This document shows positions 35,521-44,637 of a stretch of DNA of 64,000 nt, piece by piece. Within the stretch, counting starts at the first letter, position 1. Every line of letters begins with the position of its first letter. The stretch lies in the NCBI GenBank assembly GCA_963784805.1, contig CAWASR010000007.1:1-64000 (forward strand), read 5' to 3'. Made by a program: the position numbers and the translations under genes. The stretch is from Roseiarcus sp963784805 (GTDB lineage Bacteria > Pseudomonadota > Alphaproteobacteria > Rhizobiales > Beijerinckiaceae). Below the pieces are notes generated by a model. That model saw nothing but the letters and a program-made list of their open reading frames with translations, was not told where the DNA came from and did no database searches.

Positions 35521-35855
35521 GGGAGCTCCGCCCCCTTGCCCACGGGCGCCCCGCCCATTGCGCGATTTCGGTTGCAATGCCGTGCTTTCGCCCCAGCCGT
35601 CCTCGGCGCCGAACTGATCAGTCCCCATCTCAAGTCGATGCCCGCATTAGGTAAACACAGATTACCCCACCTCGCAAGCGGCAATCCGACGGTTGAAAAC
35701 GGCGGTTGAGTTGGCGGCCCTTGCGTCAATGGAGCGCAAACGCGCGCCTCGCCTCGCAATCCCGGAAAGGCGCCGGGTTCGGCGGAATTGAGCGCGCCCT
35801 TCCAAGTCAGCCCGTCAGCCCGGTCAGGCCAACGGTCAGCCCGCGTCCGACGCCG
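35521..35855. other. Intergenic region between the small gene pair and obgE
   Basis: These 335 bp contain no gene I can support. The part near 35640-35680 is AT-richer and probably holds the promoter for the leftward gene pair. The other end, next to the obgE stop, holds a cluster of 8-mer repeats listed separately. Confidence 0.45.
35806..35842. repeat. Cluster of four GTCAGCCC-type 8-mers
   Basis: GTCAGCCC occurs at 35806-35813, 35814-35821 and 35835-35842, with the variant GTCAGGCC at 35823-35830. The cluster starts 14 bp beyond the obgE stop codon in the direction of transcription. It may be a protein-binding cluster or simple local duplication; nothing links it to replication. Confidence 0.6.
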
Positions 35856-36938
35856 TCAAAGCGACGGCGCCCAGGAGGCGGGCTTGGCGGCGCTCGCCCC
35901 GGCCGCCTCCGCGCGCTTCGCCTCGATCGCCGCGATTGTCGCCCTCAAAACCTCGGTCACGCCGAGCCGCGCGACAGCTGAAAGCGGGATCGGCCGCGCG
36001 CGCTTTTCAGCGTCCGCGAGCTTCGGTCCGAAGCTGCGCATCGCGCGCTTCAACCGCTCGGTTTGCTTCCTGAGCGTCTCCTCGTCGACGGCGTCGACCT
36101 TCGACAGAGCGACGATCTCGGTCTTTGCGTCGAGCCCCGCGCCGTAGGCGGCGAGTTCACGCCGGATGGCGCGGTAGTCCGCGCCCGCATTGGCGCCGGT
36201 CGCGTCGATGAGATGCACCAGAGCGCCGCAGCGTTCGACATGGCCGAGGAAGCGGTCGCCGAGGCCATGGCCCTCATGCGCGCCCTCGATCAGGCCGGGG
36301 ATGTCGGCGAGCACGAAATCACGCCCGTCGATCTGGACGACGCCGAGACCGGGATGCAGGGTGGTGAACGGATAGTCGGCGACCTTGGGCCTTGCGGCCG
36401 AGACAGCGGCCAGAAACGTCGATTTGCCCGCGTTGGGCAGGCCGACGAGGCCCGCGTCGGCGATCAGCTTCAGCCGCAGGATGAGGGTGCGCTCGATTCC
36501 CTTCTGGCCTGGATTGGCCCGCCGCGGGGCGCGATTGGTCGAGGTGGCGAAATGGGCGTTGCCGAAGCCGCCGTTGCCGCCTTGAGCGACGACGACGCGC
36601 TCGCCTTCGCGGGTCATGTCGGCGAGCGTCGAGCCGCTCTCTTCGTCGATGACCTGCGTGCCGACCGGGACTTTGAGCACCGCGTCGGCGCCGCGCCCGC
36701 CGGCGCGGTTCTTGCCCATCCCGTGCATGCCGGTTCTGGCCTTGAAATGCTGCTGATAGCGGAAGTCGATCAGCGTGTTGAGGCCGGCGGCGCATTCGAC
36801 TGCGACATCGCCGCCTCGCCCGCCGTCTCCGCCGTCGGGGCCGCCGAATTCGATGAATTTCTCGCGCCGGAACGAGACGCAGCCAGCCCCTCCGTCGCCT
36901 GAGCGGACGTAGACGCGCGCCTGGTCGAGGAATTTCAT
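35856..36938 (-). CDS. obgE: Obg-family GTPase (ObgE/CgtA)
   Basis: About 360 residues. The N-terminal glycine-rich Obg fold (MKFLDQARVYVRSGDGGAGC, GGPDGGDGGRGGDV, GGNGGFGN) is followed by the GTPase domain with GLPNAGKSTFLAAVSAARPK (G1), ADYPFTTLHPGLG, DIPGLIEGAHEG (G3) and ALSKVD (G4). A short Ala-rich C-terminal tail replaces the longer tail of some species. It acts in late 50S ribosome assembly and stress control. It is the last gene of the rplU-rpmA-GNAT-obgE block, 13 bp after the GNAT gene. Confidence 0.96.
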   Translation of the reverse strand: MKFLDQARVYVRSGDGGAGCVSFRREKFIEFGGPDGGDGGRGGDVAVECAAGLNTLIDFRYQQHFKARTGMHGMGKNRAGGRGADAVLKVPVGTQVIDEESGSTLADMTREGERVVVAQGGNGGFGNAHFATSTNRAPRRANPGQKGIERTLILRLKLIADAGLVGLPNAGKSTFLAAVSAARPKVADYPFTTLHPGLGVVQIDGRDFVLADIPGLIEGAHEGHGLGDRFLGHVERCGALVHLIDATGANAGADYRAIRRELAAYGAGLDAKTEIVALSKVDAVDEETLRKQTERLKRAMRSFGPKLADAEKRARPIPLSAVARLGVTEVLRATIAAIEAKRAEAAGASAAKPASWAPSL

Positions 36939-36951
36939 CGCCGCCAGCCCT

Positions 36952-37563
36952 TCACGAGGCGCGAGCCAGTTGGGTTGACGCGGCGCGGCGGCGCACGCTT
37001 TCCTGCTCCCAGGCTTCGCGGCCGAGGCGGAAGGAATGGCACTCCACCATCGCGCCGCGCGCCGGCGCCCCCTGCAGCCCGGTTCCGGCGAACGCAAAGC
37101 CGCACTTCTCCAGCACCCGGCGCGAAGCCCCGTTCTCGACCCTGACGCTCGCCAGGATCTCGATCGCGGCGGTCAGCCTCAGGCCAGCGTCGATCATCGC
37201 CTCGGCAGCTTCGGTCGCCAGGCCCTTGCCCCAGGCTTCGGGCGCGAGCGCGAAGCCCAGCGTCAGGCGGTCCGAGCCGCGCGCCTCGAGGCTGATCGAG
37301 CCGAGAACTTCGCGCATGCCCTTCCGGGGCGTCATGACCAGGGTGAGATCGCGTCCCGAGGCGTTTCCTTCGCGCGCCGCATAAATGAAGCGCTCGGCGG
37401 AGCCGGGAGGATAGGGATGAGGGATGCGGGCGGTAAAGCGCGCAACCTCCCACAAGCCGCAGAACCGATCGATAGCCGCTGCGTCCGGGCCGCGCGGCCA
37501 GCGCAGCCACAACCGAGCGGTCTCCAGGCGGAACACATCGTCTCTGGCAAGATCGGGAAACAT
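36952..37563 (-). CDS. GNAT acetyltransferase between rpmA and obgE
   Basis: A 203-residue RimJ/RimL-type N-acetyltransferase: RLETARLWLRWPRGPDAAAI at the start, VLGSISLEARGSDRLTLGFAL, the acetyl-CoA binding pattern PEAWGKGLATEAAEAMID, and the closing VRVENGASRRVLEKCGFAFAG. A GNAT gene at this place is a regular feature of Rhizobiales ribosomal L21/L27/Obg loci, suggesting a ribosome-related protein substrate, though that is inference. Confidence 0.92.
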   Translation of the reverse strand: MFPDLARDDVFRLETARLWLRWPRGPDAAAIDRFCGLWEVARFTARIPHPYPPGSAERFIYAAREGNASGRDLTLVMTPRKGMREVLGSISLEARGSDRLTLGFALAPEAWGKGLATEAAEAMIDAGLRLTAAIEILASVRVENGASRRVLEKCGFAFAGTGLQGAPARGAMVECHSFRLGREAWEQESVRRRAASTQLARAS

Positions 37564-37607
37564 GAGAGCACCGGTCCGGCGGCCCCAAAACGACAGGGCC
37601 TAAAACG

Positions 37608-37714
37608 ACGAAGGGGATACGGGCGACCGCATCCCCTTCGTAAGCTAAAGGCTTACCGGACAACTGAGACGGCCCTTGGCCATTTGTCTCATCTCGAAGC
37701 TTTTGGTTTCGAGA
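37608..37714 (-). promoter_or_regulatory. Four consecutive hairpins between rpmA and the GNAT gene
   Basis: Four inverted repeats lie in a row: 37608-37641 (perfect 11-bp stem ACGAAGGGGAT/ATCCCCTTCGT), 37640-37656 (GTAAGC/GCTTAC), 37665-37691 (TGAGAC/GTCTCA with a nested GGCC/GGCC) and 37692-37714 (TCTCGAA/TTCGAGA). On the transcribed minus strand the first-listed stem comes last and is followed by CGTTTTAGG, like a weak intrinsic terminator. This could partly terminate L21-L27 transcripts and set lower expression of GNAT-obgE. Confidence 0.6.
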
Positions 37715-37765
37715 ACGTCCGCGGGGCTTGTCGCCTGAAGCGGGGTTCTCGTCTTCGCCCCCGCT

Positions 37766-38032
37766 TTATTCCGCCGCGCTGAGCGCGAGCACCGTTACAT
37801 ATTGCCGGCCGTCGCCCTTGCGTTTGAACGCCACCTCGCCGGCGGCGGTGGCGAACAAGGTATGGTCGGTTCCGACGCCGACGTTGCGCCCGGCGTGGAA
37901 CTTGGTGCCACGCTGACGTACAATTATCATGCCGCTGACGACCTTCTCGCCGCCGAATTTCTTGACGCCAAGACGCCGCCCGTCCGAATCGCGACCATTG
38001 CGCGACGAACCGCCCGCTTTCTTGTGAGCCAT
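37766..38032 (-). CDS. rpmA: 50S ribosomal protein L27
   Basis: An 88-residue protein matching bacterial L27 throughout: MAHKKAGGSSRNGRDSDGRR, LGVKKFGGEKVVSGMIIVRQ, GTKFHAGRNVGVGTDHTLFA. The N-terminus starts directly with the AHKK form and has no cleavable extension. It lies at the peptidyl transferase centre of the large subunit. It is 110 bp downstream of rplU on the same strand. Confidence 0.99.
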   Translation of the reverse strand: MAHKKAGGSSRNGRDSDGRRLGVKKFGGEKVVSGMIIVRQRGTKFHAGRNVGVGTDHTLFATAAGEVAFKRKGDGRQYVTVLALSAAE

Positions 38033-38142
38033 GGCTCTTGCTCCGAAACCTTCAGGCGCCGGCCTTCAGGCGCGGCGAAGTTGACATTCCCTGTAGCGCA
38101 TCCGACCCCGGGAGGGAATCGCATGCGCCGATTTTGTTTTCC

Positions 38143-38502
38143 TTACGCCTCGGCCGAGGCGGTCGCGGCCGGTTGGGCGGGCTTGGCGCCGCCGGTTAGA
38201 ATGTCGGTCACGCGCACGATCGTGAGATCCTGCCGGTGGCCGCGCTTGCGCTTCGAGTTCTTGCGCCGGCGCTTCTTGAACGCGATCACCTTCGGCCCGC
38301 GCGTCTGTTCGACGATCTCGCCGACGACGCTCGCGCCCGCCACATGCGGGGCGCCGATCTCGCTGATCGCGTCGCCGAACAGCGCCAGCACCTGATCGAA
38401 CACCACCTGCGCCCCGGCTTCGCCGGGGAGCGCCATCACCGTGATCGTCTTCTCGGCGGCGACCCGATACTGCTTGCCGCCGGTCTTGATGACTGCGAAC
38501 AT
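38143..38502 (-). CDS. rplU: 50S ribosomal protein L21
   Basis: A 119-residue L21: MFAVIKTGGKQYRVAAEKTI, the conserved VIAFKKRRRKNSKRKRGHRQ rRNA-binding stretch, and RVTDILTGG. A short Ala/Pro-rich tail (AKPAQPAATASAEA) follows, as in many alphaproteobacteria. The start at 38502 is fixed by the family. It is the first gene of the L21-L27 operon, with a leader of about 170 nt up to a terminator-like stem. Confidence 0.98.
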   Translation of the reverse strand: MFAVIKTGGKQYRVAAEKTITVMALPGEAGAQVVFDQVLALFGDAISEIGAPHVAGASVVGEIVEQTRGPKVIAFKKRRRKNSKRKRGHRQDLTIVRVTDILTGGAKPAQPAATASAEA

Positions 38503-38673
38503 CGTTCTTTCCCGTGTTCCGCCCGGCTCGTTCGCGCGGCGAATTTCCGCGCGAGGCCGGCTTCTTTGCAGTTTCGGATCGAAAGCGCCGCGGCTCTTGA
38601 AAAAAGAACCCGCCGTCTCTCCCGCCCGGATTTGAGGCATGGCGCGCGCTTTTAGCCCACGCACAAAACCAAA

Positions 38674-38695
38674 AGCGCGGCTTTTTGGCCGCGCT
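38674..38695 (-). terminator. Terminator-like stem in the rplU leader
   Basis: AGCGCGGC pairs perfectly with GCCGCGCT around a 6-nt loop. On the minus strand the stem is followed by TTTGGTTTTG, the T-rich tail expected of an intrinsic terminator. It sits about 170 nt upstream of the rplU start on the same strand. It may be an attenuator in the ribosomal protein leader, or it may stop leftward transcripts entering from beyond. Confidence 0.5.
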
Positions 38696-38853
38696 GAAGC
38701 GCGCGAGGCTATAGAGCGGCAGGAGCGCGAAGTCAAACCGTTTTCGGCAAGGCGCGCGCGGGCGGCGGTCGTTCGCTTGCGCTCGGCGACCGTTTGGAGG
38801 CAGGTGAGACGGCATGACATCAGTTCGTGGCTGGCACGTTCTCGCGCGATCCT

Positions 38854-38983
38854 GCGTCATCGCGAGCGCGAGCGAAGCGATCCAGCCCTTGCGTCGCGGC
38901 GAAGCCGCCAGAAATGGCGGGCCGACCGGAAACGCGGGCGGCAATGGAGGCGCTGGATCGCCACGCTTCGCTCGCGATGACGG
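38854..38983. repeat. Large palindromic intergenic repeat element
   Basis: The left arm (38854-38885, starting GCGTCATCGCGAGCG and ending GCGATCCAG) and the right arm (38953-38983, CTGGATCGCC to CGCGATGACGGC) are near-perfect reverse complements over about 30 bp. A smaller inverted repeat (GGCGAAGCCGCC) lies inside. This GTCATCGCGAGCG...CTGGATCGC pattern is a widespread bacterial intergenic palindrome of the REP/BIME kind. It may act as a transcript stabiliser or terminator, or be a non-autonomous mobile repeat. Confidence 0.75.
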
Positions 38984-39022
38984 CGGCAAGCGAGCTTTTG
39001 TCCGAACGAGGGAGCGTGTGCG

Positions 39023-39484
39023 ATGTTTGTCGACTGGCTGCTCGCGAGCCTCCATCATCTGGCGGTGTTTTCGCTCGCCGGCATTCTCGCCGCCGAAATC
39101 GCGCTGACCGCCGGTCCCATCGACGGCCGCGCGGCGCTGAGGCTCGCGCGGGTCGACGTCTGGTTCGGGATCGCGGCGGCGATCGCGCTGGCTGCGGGCG
39201 CGGCGCGGGTGTTCCTGGGCGCCAAGGGCGCCGCCTACTATGGCGCCAACATGTTCTTCTGGCTCAAGATGGCGCTGTTCGCCGGGATCGTGCTGCTCTC
39301 GGTCGCCCCGACCTACTCCTATATCGTCTGGCGCCGCCGCTTTCGCGCCGACCCGACATTCCGTCCGCCCGAAGAGGACGTCGCGCAGCTGCGCACGGTG
39401 CTCTACAGCGAGGCTGTCCTGTTCGCCGCGATCCCGCTCTGCGCCGCCGCGATGGCGCGCGGGTATGGGATCTGGGGGATGTGA
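39023..39484 (+). CDS. DUF2214 family membrane protein
   Basis: A 153-residue protein with four membrane segments (DWLLASLHHLAVFSLAGILA, VWFGIAAAIALAAGAARVFL, MFFWLKMALFAGIVLLSVAP, AVLFAAIPLCAAAMARGYG). The LHHLAVFSL motif and YYGANMFFWLKM are typical of DUF2214. The histidines in the first helix and the four-helix layout invite comparison with small membrane cytochromes, but haem binding is not established. Function is unknown. Confidence 0.88.
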   Translation: MFVDWLLASLHHLAVFSLAGILAAEIALTAGPIDGRAALRLARVDVWFGIAAAIALAAGAARVFLGAKGAAYYGANMFFWLKMALFAGIVLLSVAPTYSYIVWRRRFRADPTFRPPEEDVAQLRTVLYSEAVLFAAIPLCAAAMARGYGIWGM

Positions 39485-39910
39485 GAGGCGAGGGAGCGAG
39501 CAGAAATTACGACCAGGACGGTCGCCGCTGCCGCGCTTACGTAACGTGACGCCGCGGATCGGGAACGACAAACCGGCAGATGCGCGCCATGGAGGCTCGT
39601 CAAACAGGCGAGCGCCGCCGGAATGGTCGCACTAAATGGAGACTCATGCAAGCGTCATGTCTGGACGGCGCCCCTTGGTCAAGGGTTTCGTCGAGGCTTT
39701 GCGAACGTCTCGGGCGCGGTCACCGTAATTCTATTTCAAACTGCGATATCGTGGATGAATACTTTGGCGTGTCACATGCTTGCCGTACGGGCGCCGGCGC
39801 ATGTATGTAACCTCTTCGTGAACCGCGAAAGCGTTTCGACAGTCCTGCAGACTCCAGGATCGCCCTGGCCACGACTCGAATTCGAAAAATAAACAAGGCT
39901 GAGGGGATCA
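39485..39910. other. Intergenic region upstream of the autotransporter
   Basis: These 426 bp show no coding signal. The half nearest the autotransporter (39720-39900) is less GC-rich than the average and probably carries its promoter. The start codon has a GAGGGG ribosome-binding site 5 bases upstream. A short palindrome TTACGTAA occurs at about 39537-39544. Confidence 0.45.
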
Positions 39911-40336
39911 ATGACGCCGACGAAAGTTTCGAACCGCGCCGGCGCCGGCGCGACGCGCCTCACTCGTCTCTCGGCGTCGCCCTCCCGGCTGACCCTGGCT
40001 CTCCTGCTCGGCGCGGGCGCGTCCGCCGTCTCAGTTACGGCGTTGGCGGCGAACTACAACGTGAGCGACGCCTCGCAGTTGACCAATGCGATCAACAGCG
40101 CCGCGAACGGCGATACGATCACCTTCACGTCGAACATCACACTCGGCTCCCTTCTGCCGAACGTGACGAGAAACGTCACGATCAACGGCGGCAATTTCAC
40201 GCTGTCGGGCGCAAGTCTGTATCGCGGCTTCCAGGTGACGTCGGGGACGGTCGCCATAAATGATTTGAAGATCGTCGACACGAAGGCGCAGGGCTTCAAC
40301 GGCGGGAACTCTTTCCAAAACAAAAATAGCGGCAAC

Positions 40337-40360
40337 GGCGGCGGCGGCGGCGGCGGCGGC
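40337..40360 (+). repeat. (GGC)8 tract in the autotransporter gene
   Basis: Eight consecutive GGC triplets encode polyglycine. Shorter GGC-rich runs recur near 40498, 40633 and 40690. Triplet slippage here would change glycine number without breaking the frame. Confidence 0.85.
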
Positions 40361-41461
40361 GCGGGATTGGGCTCAGGCCTGTTCATCGGGTACTCAGCGA
40401 CCGTCAATCTGTCGAATGTCAGTTTTCAGGGTGGCAAGGCGATCGGGGGGAACGGTGGCGCTGCATTGAACTATGCGGGGAACAACGGCTTTCAAGGCGG
40501 CGGCGGCGGCGGCGGGACGACGGGAGCCGGTGGCGACGGAAGAGCCTTCGGCCTAGGGGGATCCGCCGGCGGCGGAGGAGGTGGATATGGAGGAAGCGTT
40601 CACTCGTACCAGGCCGAGTCCGGTTCGTTCGGCGGCGGCGGCGGCGGCGGCGGATTTGGCAATGGCAATGGACAGACCGGAGGTTTTGGCGGCGGCGGCG
40701 GCGGGGCCGGAAAAGGCTCTTCCGGTGGCGTAGGGGGCTTTGGCGCCGGCGGCGGCGGCGCAGATGGCTCGTCGAATAAAGGCGGGGGCGGTGCAGGAAT
40801 GGGCGGCGCCGTCTTCGTGCAGCAGGGCGGCGCCTTGACGCTCGGAGGCTCCCTCGACATTTCCGGAAACACGGCCGCAGGCGGCACAGGCTTCCAACCC
40901 GGGCAGGGCTACGGCGCCGGTCTCTTCCTTGCGGGCAACGGCTCCCTCGCGCTCGCTCCCGGCGCGGGGCAGACGCAGACCATCAGCGACGCGATCGCCG
41001 ACCAGACCGGGCTCTCGGGCGCCGGCGGCAGCTGGTCCCTCGTCAAGAACGGCGCAGGCACGACCATCCTGACGGGAGCGAACGCCTATTCCGGCGGCGC
41101 CACGATCAACGCGGGCGTGCTGCAGGGCAACACCGACAGTCTTCGCGGCAATATTGTCGACAATGCCTCCCTCGTCTTCGATCAGACAAGCGCGAGCCCC
41201 CCGGGAACTTTCGCCGGCGTGATTTCCGGGTCGGGGGCCCTCGCCAAGACCGGCGGCAATGAGTTGGTTTTGACCGGGGCCAACACCTTTTCGGGAGGGA
41301 CGACCATCAACGGCGGCGTTCTGCGGTTCACCAACGACGGCAATCTCGGCGCGGCGGGCGTCGCCATCCAGATCTCCGGCGCCCAGGGCGAAGTGGGCAC
41401 GACCAAAGACACCGCCGCGGGCACGACGATCAGCCGCGCCCTCAACCTCACCGCCGCTTAC

Positions 41462-42019
41462 GGCGGCATCGACGTCGCCCTCAATCCGCTCATTTGGAGC
41501 GGGGCCATATCGGGAGCCGGCACATTCATCAAGAGCGGCCGCGGCGATCTCACGCTGACCGGCCCCAACACCTATTCGGGCGGCACGATCGTCGGCGGCG
41601 GGCGGTTGTTGATCGGGTCCGACGCCGAACTCGGGGCGGCTGGCAGCAGCGTCTCCGTGCAGGCCGGCGGCAGCGTGAGCACGACCAACGGCACTCCCGC
41701 AGCCACTTCGATCAACCGCGAACTCATGGTGGCCGGCGAAGGCGGCGTCGACGTCGCCCTCCATCCGCTGACCTGGAGCGGGGCTATCACCGGAACCGGC
41801 AAATTCATCAAGGGTGGCCCCGGCGAGCTCGAACTGACGGGCGCGAACACCTACACGGGCGGCACGCTGGTCAAAAGCGGGACCTTGCGGGTCGCGTCCG
41901 ACGCCGAACTCGGGAACGGGGGAAATGTAGTTCTCCAGGGCGGCGCATTGCGCGCCTCCGATACATTTACGACCGGGCGGAGCTTCACGCTCATCGGCAA
42001 TGGCTCTTTCCTGGTCGAC
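41462..42019 (+). repeat. Internal 279-bp (93-codon) passenger repeat, two copies
   Basis: Copy one starts at 41462 (GGIDVALNPLIWSGAISGAG) and copy two at 41741 (GGVDVALHPLTWSGAITGTG), exactly 93 codons apart. The following DAELGAAGS / DAELGNGGN segments also align. They look like diverged duplications of a beta-helix module in the adhesin passenger. Confidence 0.7.
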
Positions 42020-44379
42020 GCGGACAAGACCCTGACAGTAGCCGGGCTCATGGGCGGCGACGGCAACCTCACAAAAGTCGGTTACGGAACGCTGGTGCTT
42101 GCGGGCCCATCCACTCAATATCCCAATGCCAACACCTATATCAACGGCGGCACGGTCGTCGGTAACACTTCGACCATTCGCGGGAACATTTACCTCGACC
42201 CCAACAAGGGCAACACCATCCCGCGCTCGGTGACTTTCAACCAGACCCAGGACGGAACCTACGGGGGCGCGATCACCGGCCTCGGCAGCCTCCTCAAGAC
42301 CGGCGCCGGCGTCCTGATCCTCAAAGGCAAGAACACCTACAGCCTCGGCACGACGGTTCAGGCCGGGGCGCTGTTTGGCAATTCGGACAGCCTGCAAGGC
42401 GACATTACAAACAACGCCCAGATCAACTTTGTTCAAAACTTCGACGGAACCTACTCCGGCAACATGACCGGCACCGGCGAGCTTATCAAGTCAGGGCCAT
42501 CGAAGCTCAAGAACTCAGGGGACAATTCGGCTGGACGAGCCCACCGCTGTCACGAACGGAACGCTCTCGGTGAATGGCACGCTGACCAGCCCGACCATTT
42601 ACGTGAGCGGCCCCAATTCCGTTCTCGGGGGCAATGGCAAGATCGACGGCAATGTTCAAGTGTCGAACGGCGGAAGAGTTGCGCCAGGCAATTCGATTGG
42701 CACGATCACAATCGACGGCAGCCTGGCCATCAATCAGGGCTCGCTCGACATGGAAATCGCGCCCGGCGGCAAGAACGACAAGATCATCCTCACCGGGCCG
42801 AACGGCGTGCTGACTTTCGGCGTCGACACGCTCAACGCGATCTTCGCGCCGGGACTCTACGCGCCTGCGACCTACACGCTCGCGACGACCTCGCAAGGCG
42901 TCAAGGGACGGATCGGAACGGTCAATCCCGAGAATCTCCCGCCGAACTTCATCCCCTACGCCTACGCCACCTCCAACGAAGTGCTCCTGAAGCTGACGGC
43001 GGCGCTTGGACTGGACTACCCGTTAAGCGCCAACCAGCAGGCGATCACCGGTCCGCTCAATACGATCTACAATGCGACTGGCGTGCTGCCGTCCAATTTC
43101 GCCAATCTCTATGGCCTCTCCGGCGCGAACCTCGGAAATGTGCTGAGCCAGGCGACCGGCGAATCGGCGACGGGCCTCAGGCCGTCGGCGGTCCAGATGA
43201 CCGACCAATTCCTCTCGCTGATGCTCGACCCGTTCGTGGACGGCCGCAGTGGCGTGGCCGGGGCAAGCGCGTCGCGCTTCGGTGGCCTTTTTCCCGACGC
43301 TGCGGCGCCGCCCGCCGGAGCTCTCGGCTACGCGGACACCCTTCCGACCCGCAAAGCAAATCCGGCGACGCAGTCGCCCTGGACCGCCTGGGCCGCAGCC
43401 TATGGCGGCGCGGGCCATGCCAGCGGCGATCCGTGGGGGGTGGGCAGCCACAGCCTCTCGGACAACGCGGGCGGGGTGGTCGCGGGCCTCGACTACCACG
43501 CCGCGCCGAACACGGTGTTCGGACTGGCGCTCGGCGGCGGCGGGACCAACTGGTCTGTAGCCGATGGCCTTGGCGGCGGCAACAGCGCGGCGTTCCAGGT
43601 CGGCGTCTACGGCGCCTCGCACTGGGGGCCTGTTTACCTCGGCGGCGCGCTGTCGTTCACCAACCACTGGGCCTCGACCGACCGCGCCGTGTTTGGCGAA
43701 GGTCTGACCGCCAACTACGACGCGCAGAGTTATGGCGCGAGGGTCGAGACGGGTTATCGGGTGGCGACGGCCTTCGGCGCCATCACGCCTTACGCCGCGG
43801 GACAGGCGCAGAGCTTCCACGCGCCGGGCTATGTCGAGAGCGGGTTCTACACCAACACTTTCGCGCTTGGGTTTGGATCCGACACAAGCTCGGATGAGCG
43901 CAGCGAACTTGGCCTCCGTTTCGACACCCAGACCCCGGTTGGAGCCGACATGACGCTCGCCTTCCGGGGCCGCCTCGCCTGGGCGCATGACTGGTTCAGC
44001 AATTCATCGCTGGCCGCGGCTTTCCAAGGGCTTCCCGGCACGAGCTTCGTCGTGGACGGCGCGACGCCCTCCAGAAACCTCGCCCTGGTCTCCGCGGGGC
44101 TGGAGCTTCAATTGGCGAAGGGCGTGACGCTGCAGGCGAAGTTCGACACCGAGCTCGGAAACCGGTCGACCCTGTACGCCGGGACGGGAACCCTGCGATA
44201 TCAGTTCTGACGCCTGTAGAATTCGACGCCATCGAACCCGACCAGGAGGATCACGCTCGGCGGATACAGGCGCGCAATCTTATTACGTTTTACGGTGATA
44301 GGGTGGACGGCGCCCCCAACGGCATCGACTGTGCCAAGATGGTCGTTGTCACCAACCCATCTGAAAGGGAAGCCGTCGA

Positions 44380-44637
44380 TTGCGCAAGTCTATCCGGAAT
44401 ATCGCCGCTGTCACGCGTGTCGGGCTCGATCTGGCGAAGAACGCATTTCAGGTTCACGCCGTCGACGCGAAGGGCGAGGTCGTCGTTGCGCGCAAACTCA
44501 CGCGCGGCCGGCTCGTCGCTTTTTTCGCCGAGCTGGCGCCGTGCGTGGTGGCGATGGAGGCCTGTTCGTCGGCCCATCATTGGGCGCATCAGGTGATGGC
44601 GCTCGGGCTCCCTCGCTGCGTTTTGCGTCTGTCTTGA
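44380..44637 (+). mobile_element. IS110-family transposase N-terminal remnant
   Basis: The stretch from about 44425 reads RVGLDLAKNAFQVHAVDAKG, then ARKLTRGRLVAFFAELAPCV and AMEACSSAHHWAHQVMALG. This is the N-terminal DEDD catalytic domain of IS110/IS492 transposases. Homology stops after about 80 of the usual 340 or so residues, and an unrelated tail and stop follow. The C-terminal Transposase_20 domain is missing, so the element is dead. IS110 elements lack terminal inverted repeats, and I could not define ends. Confidence 0.8.

Larger units (their letters stand above)
38503..39022. other. Divergent intergenic region between rplU and the DUF2214 gene
   Basis: This 520-bp region has no gene but holds the rplU leader, a terminator-like stem (38674-38695) and a large palindromic repeat element (38854-38983), all listed separately. 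An open frame running upstream from rplU to 38820 passes through the leader and is not coding. Confidence 0.5.
39911..44210 (+). pseudogene. Giant glycine-rich autotransporter adhesin (type Va), broken by one frameshift
   Basis: Frame one (from 39911) has an extended signal region (LTLALLLGAGASAVSVTALA), a beta-helical passenger start (VSDASQLTNAINSAANGDTI), a Gly-rich region (about residues 140-300), and repeated passenger motifs such as LTGANTFSGGTTINGGVLR. Near 42518-42545 the homology moves to another frame, NGTLSVNGTLTSPTIYVSG, with GNGKIDGNVQVSNGGRVAPGNSIG. It ends with an autotransporter beta-barrel finishing LRYQF (aromatic last residue). The span is 4300 bases, one more than a multiple of three. 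Deleting one base, for example from GGGG at 42518-42521, would give a single protein of about 1432 residues. It would be an outer-membrane-anchored surface adhesin. Either a phase-off allele, a young pseudogene or a sequencing error. Confidence 0.85.

Noticed and set aside
40331..40800. Possible CRISPR-like or tandem repeat array
   Set aside because: The repetition is GGC triplets and Gly codons within a coding passenger domain, without constant repeats and variable spacers.
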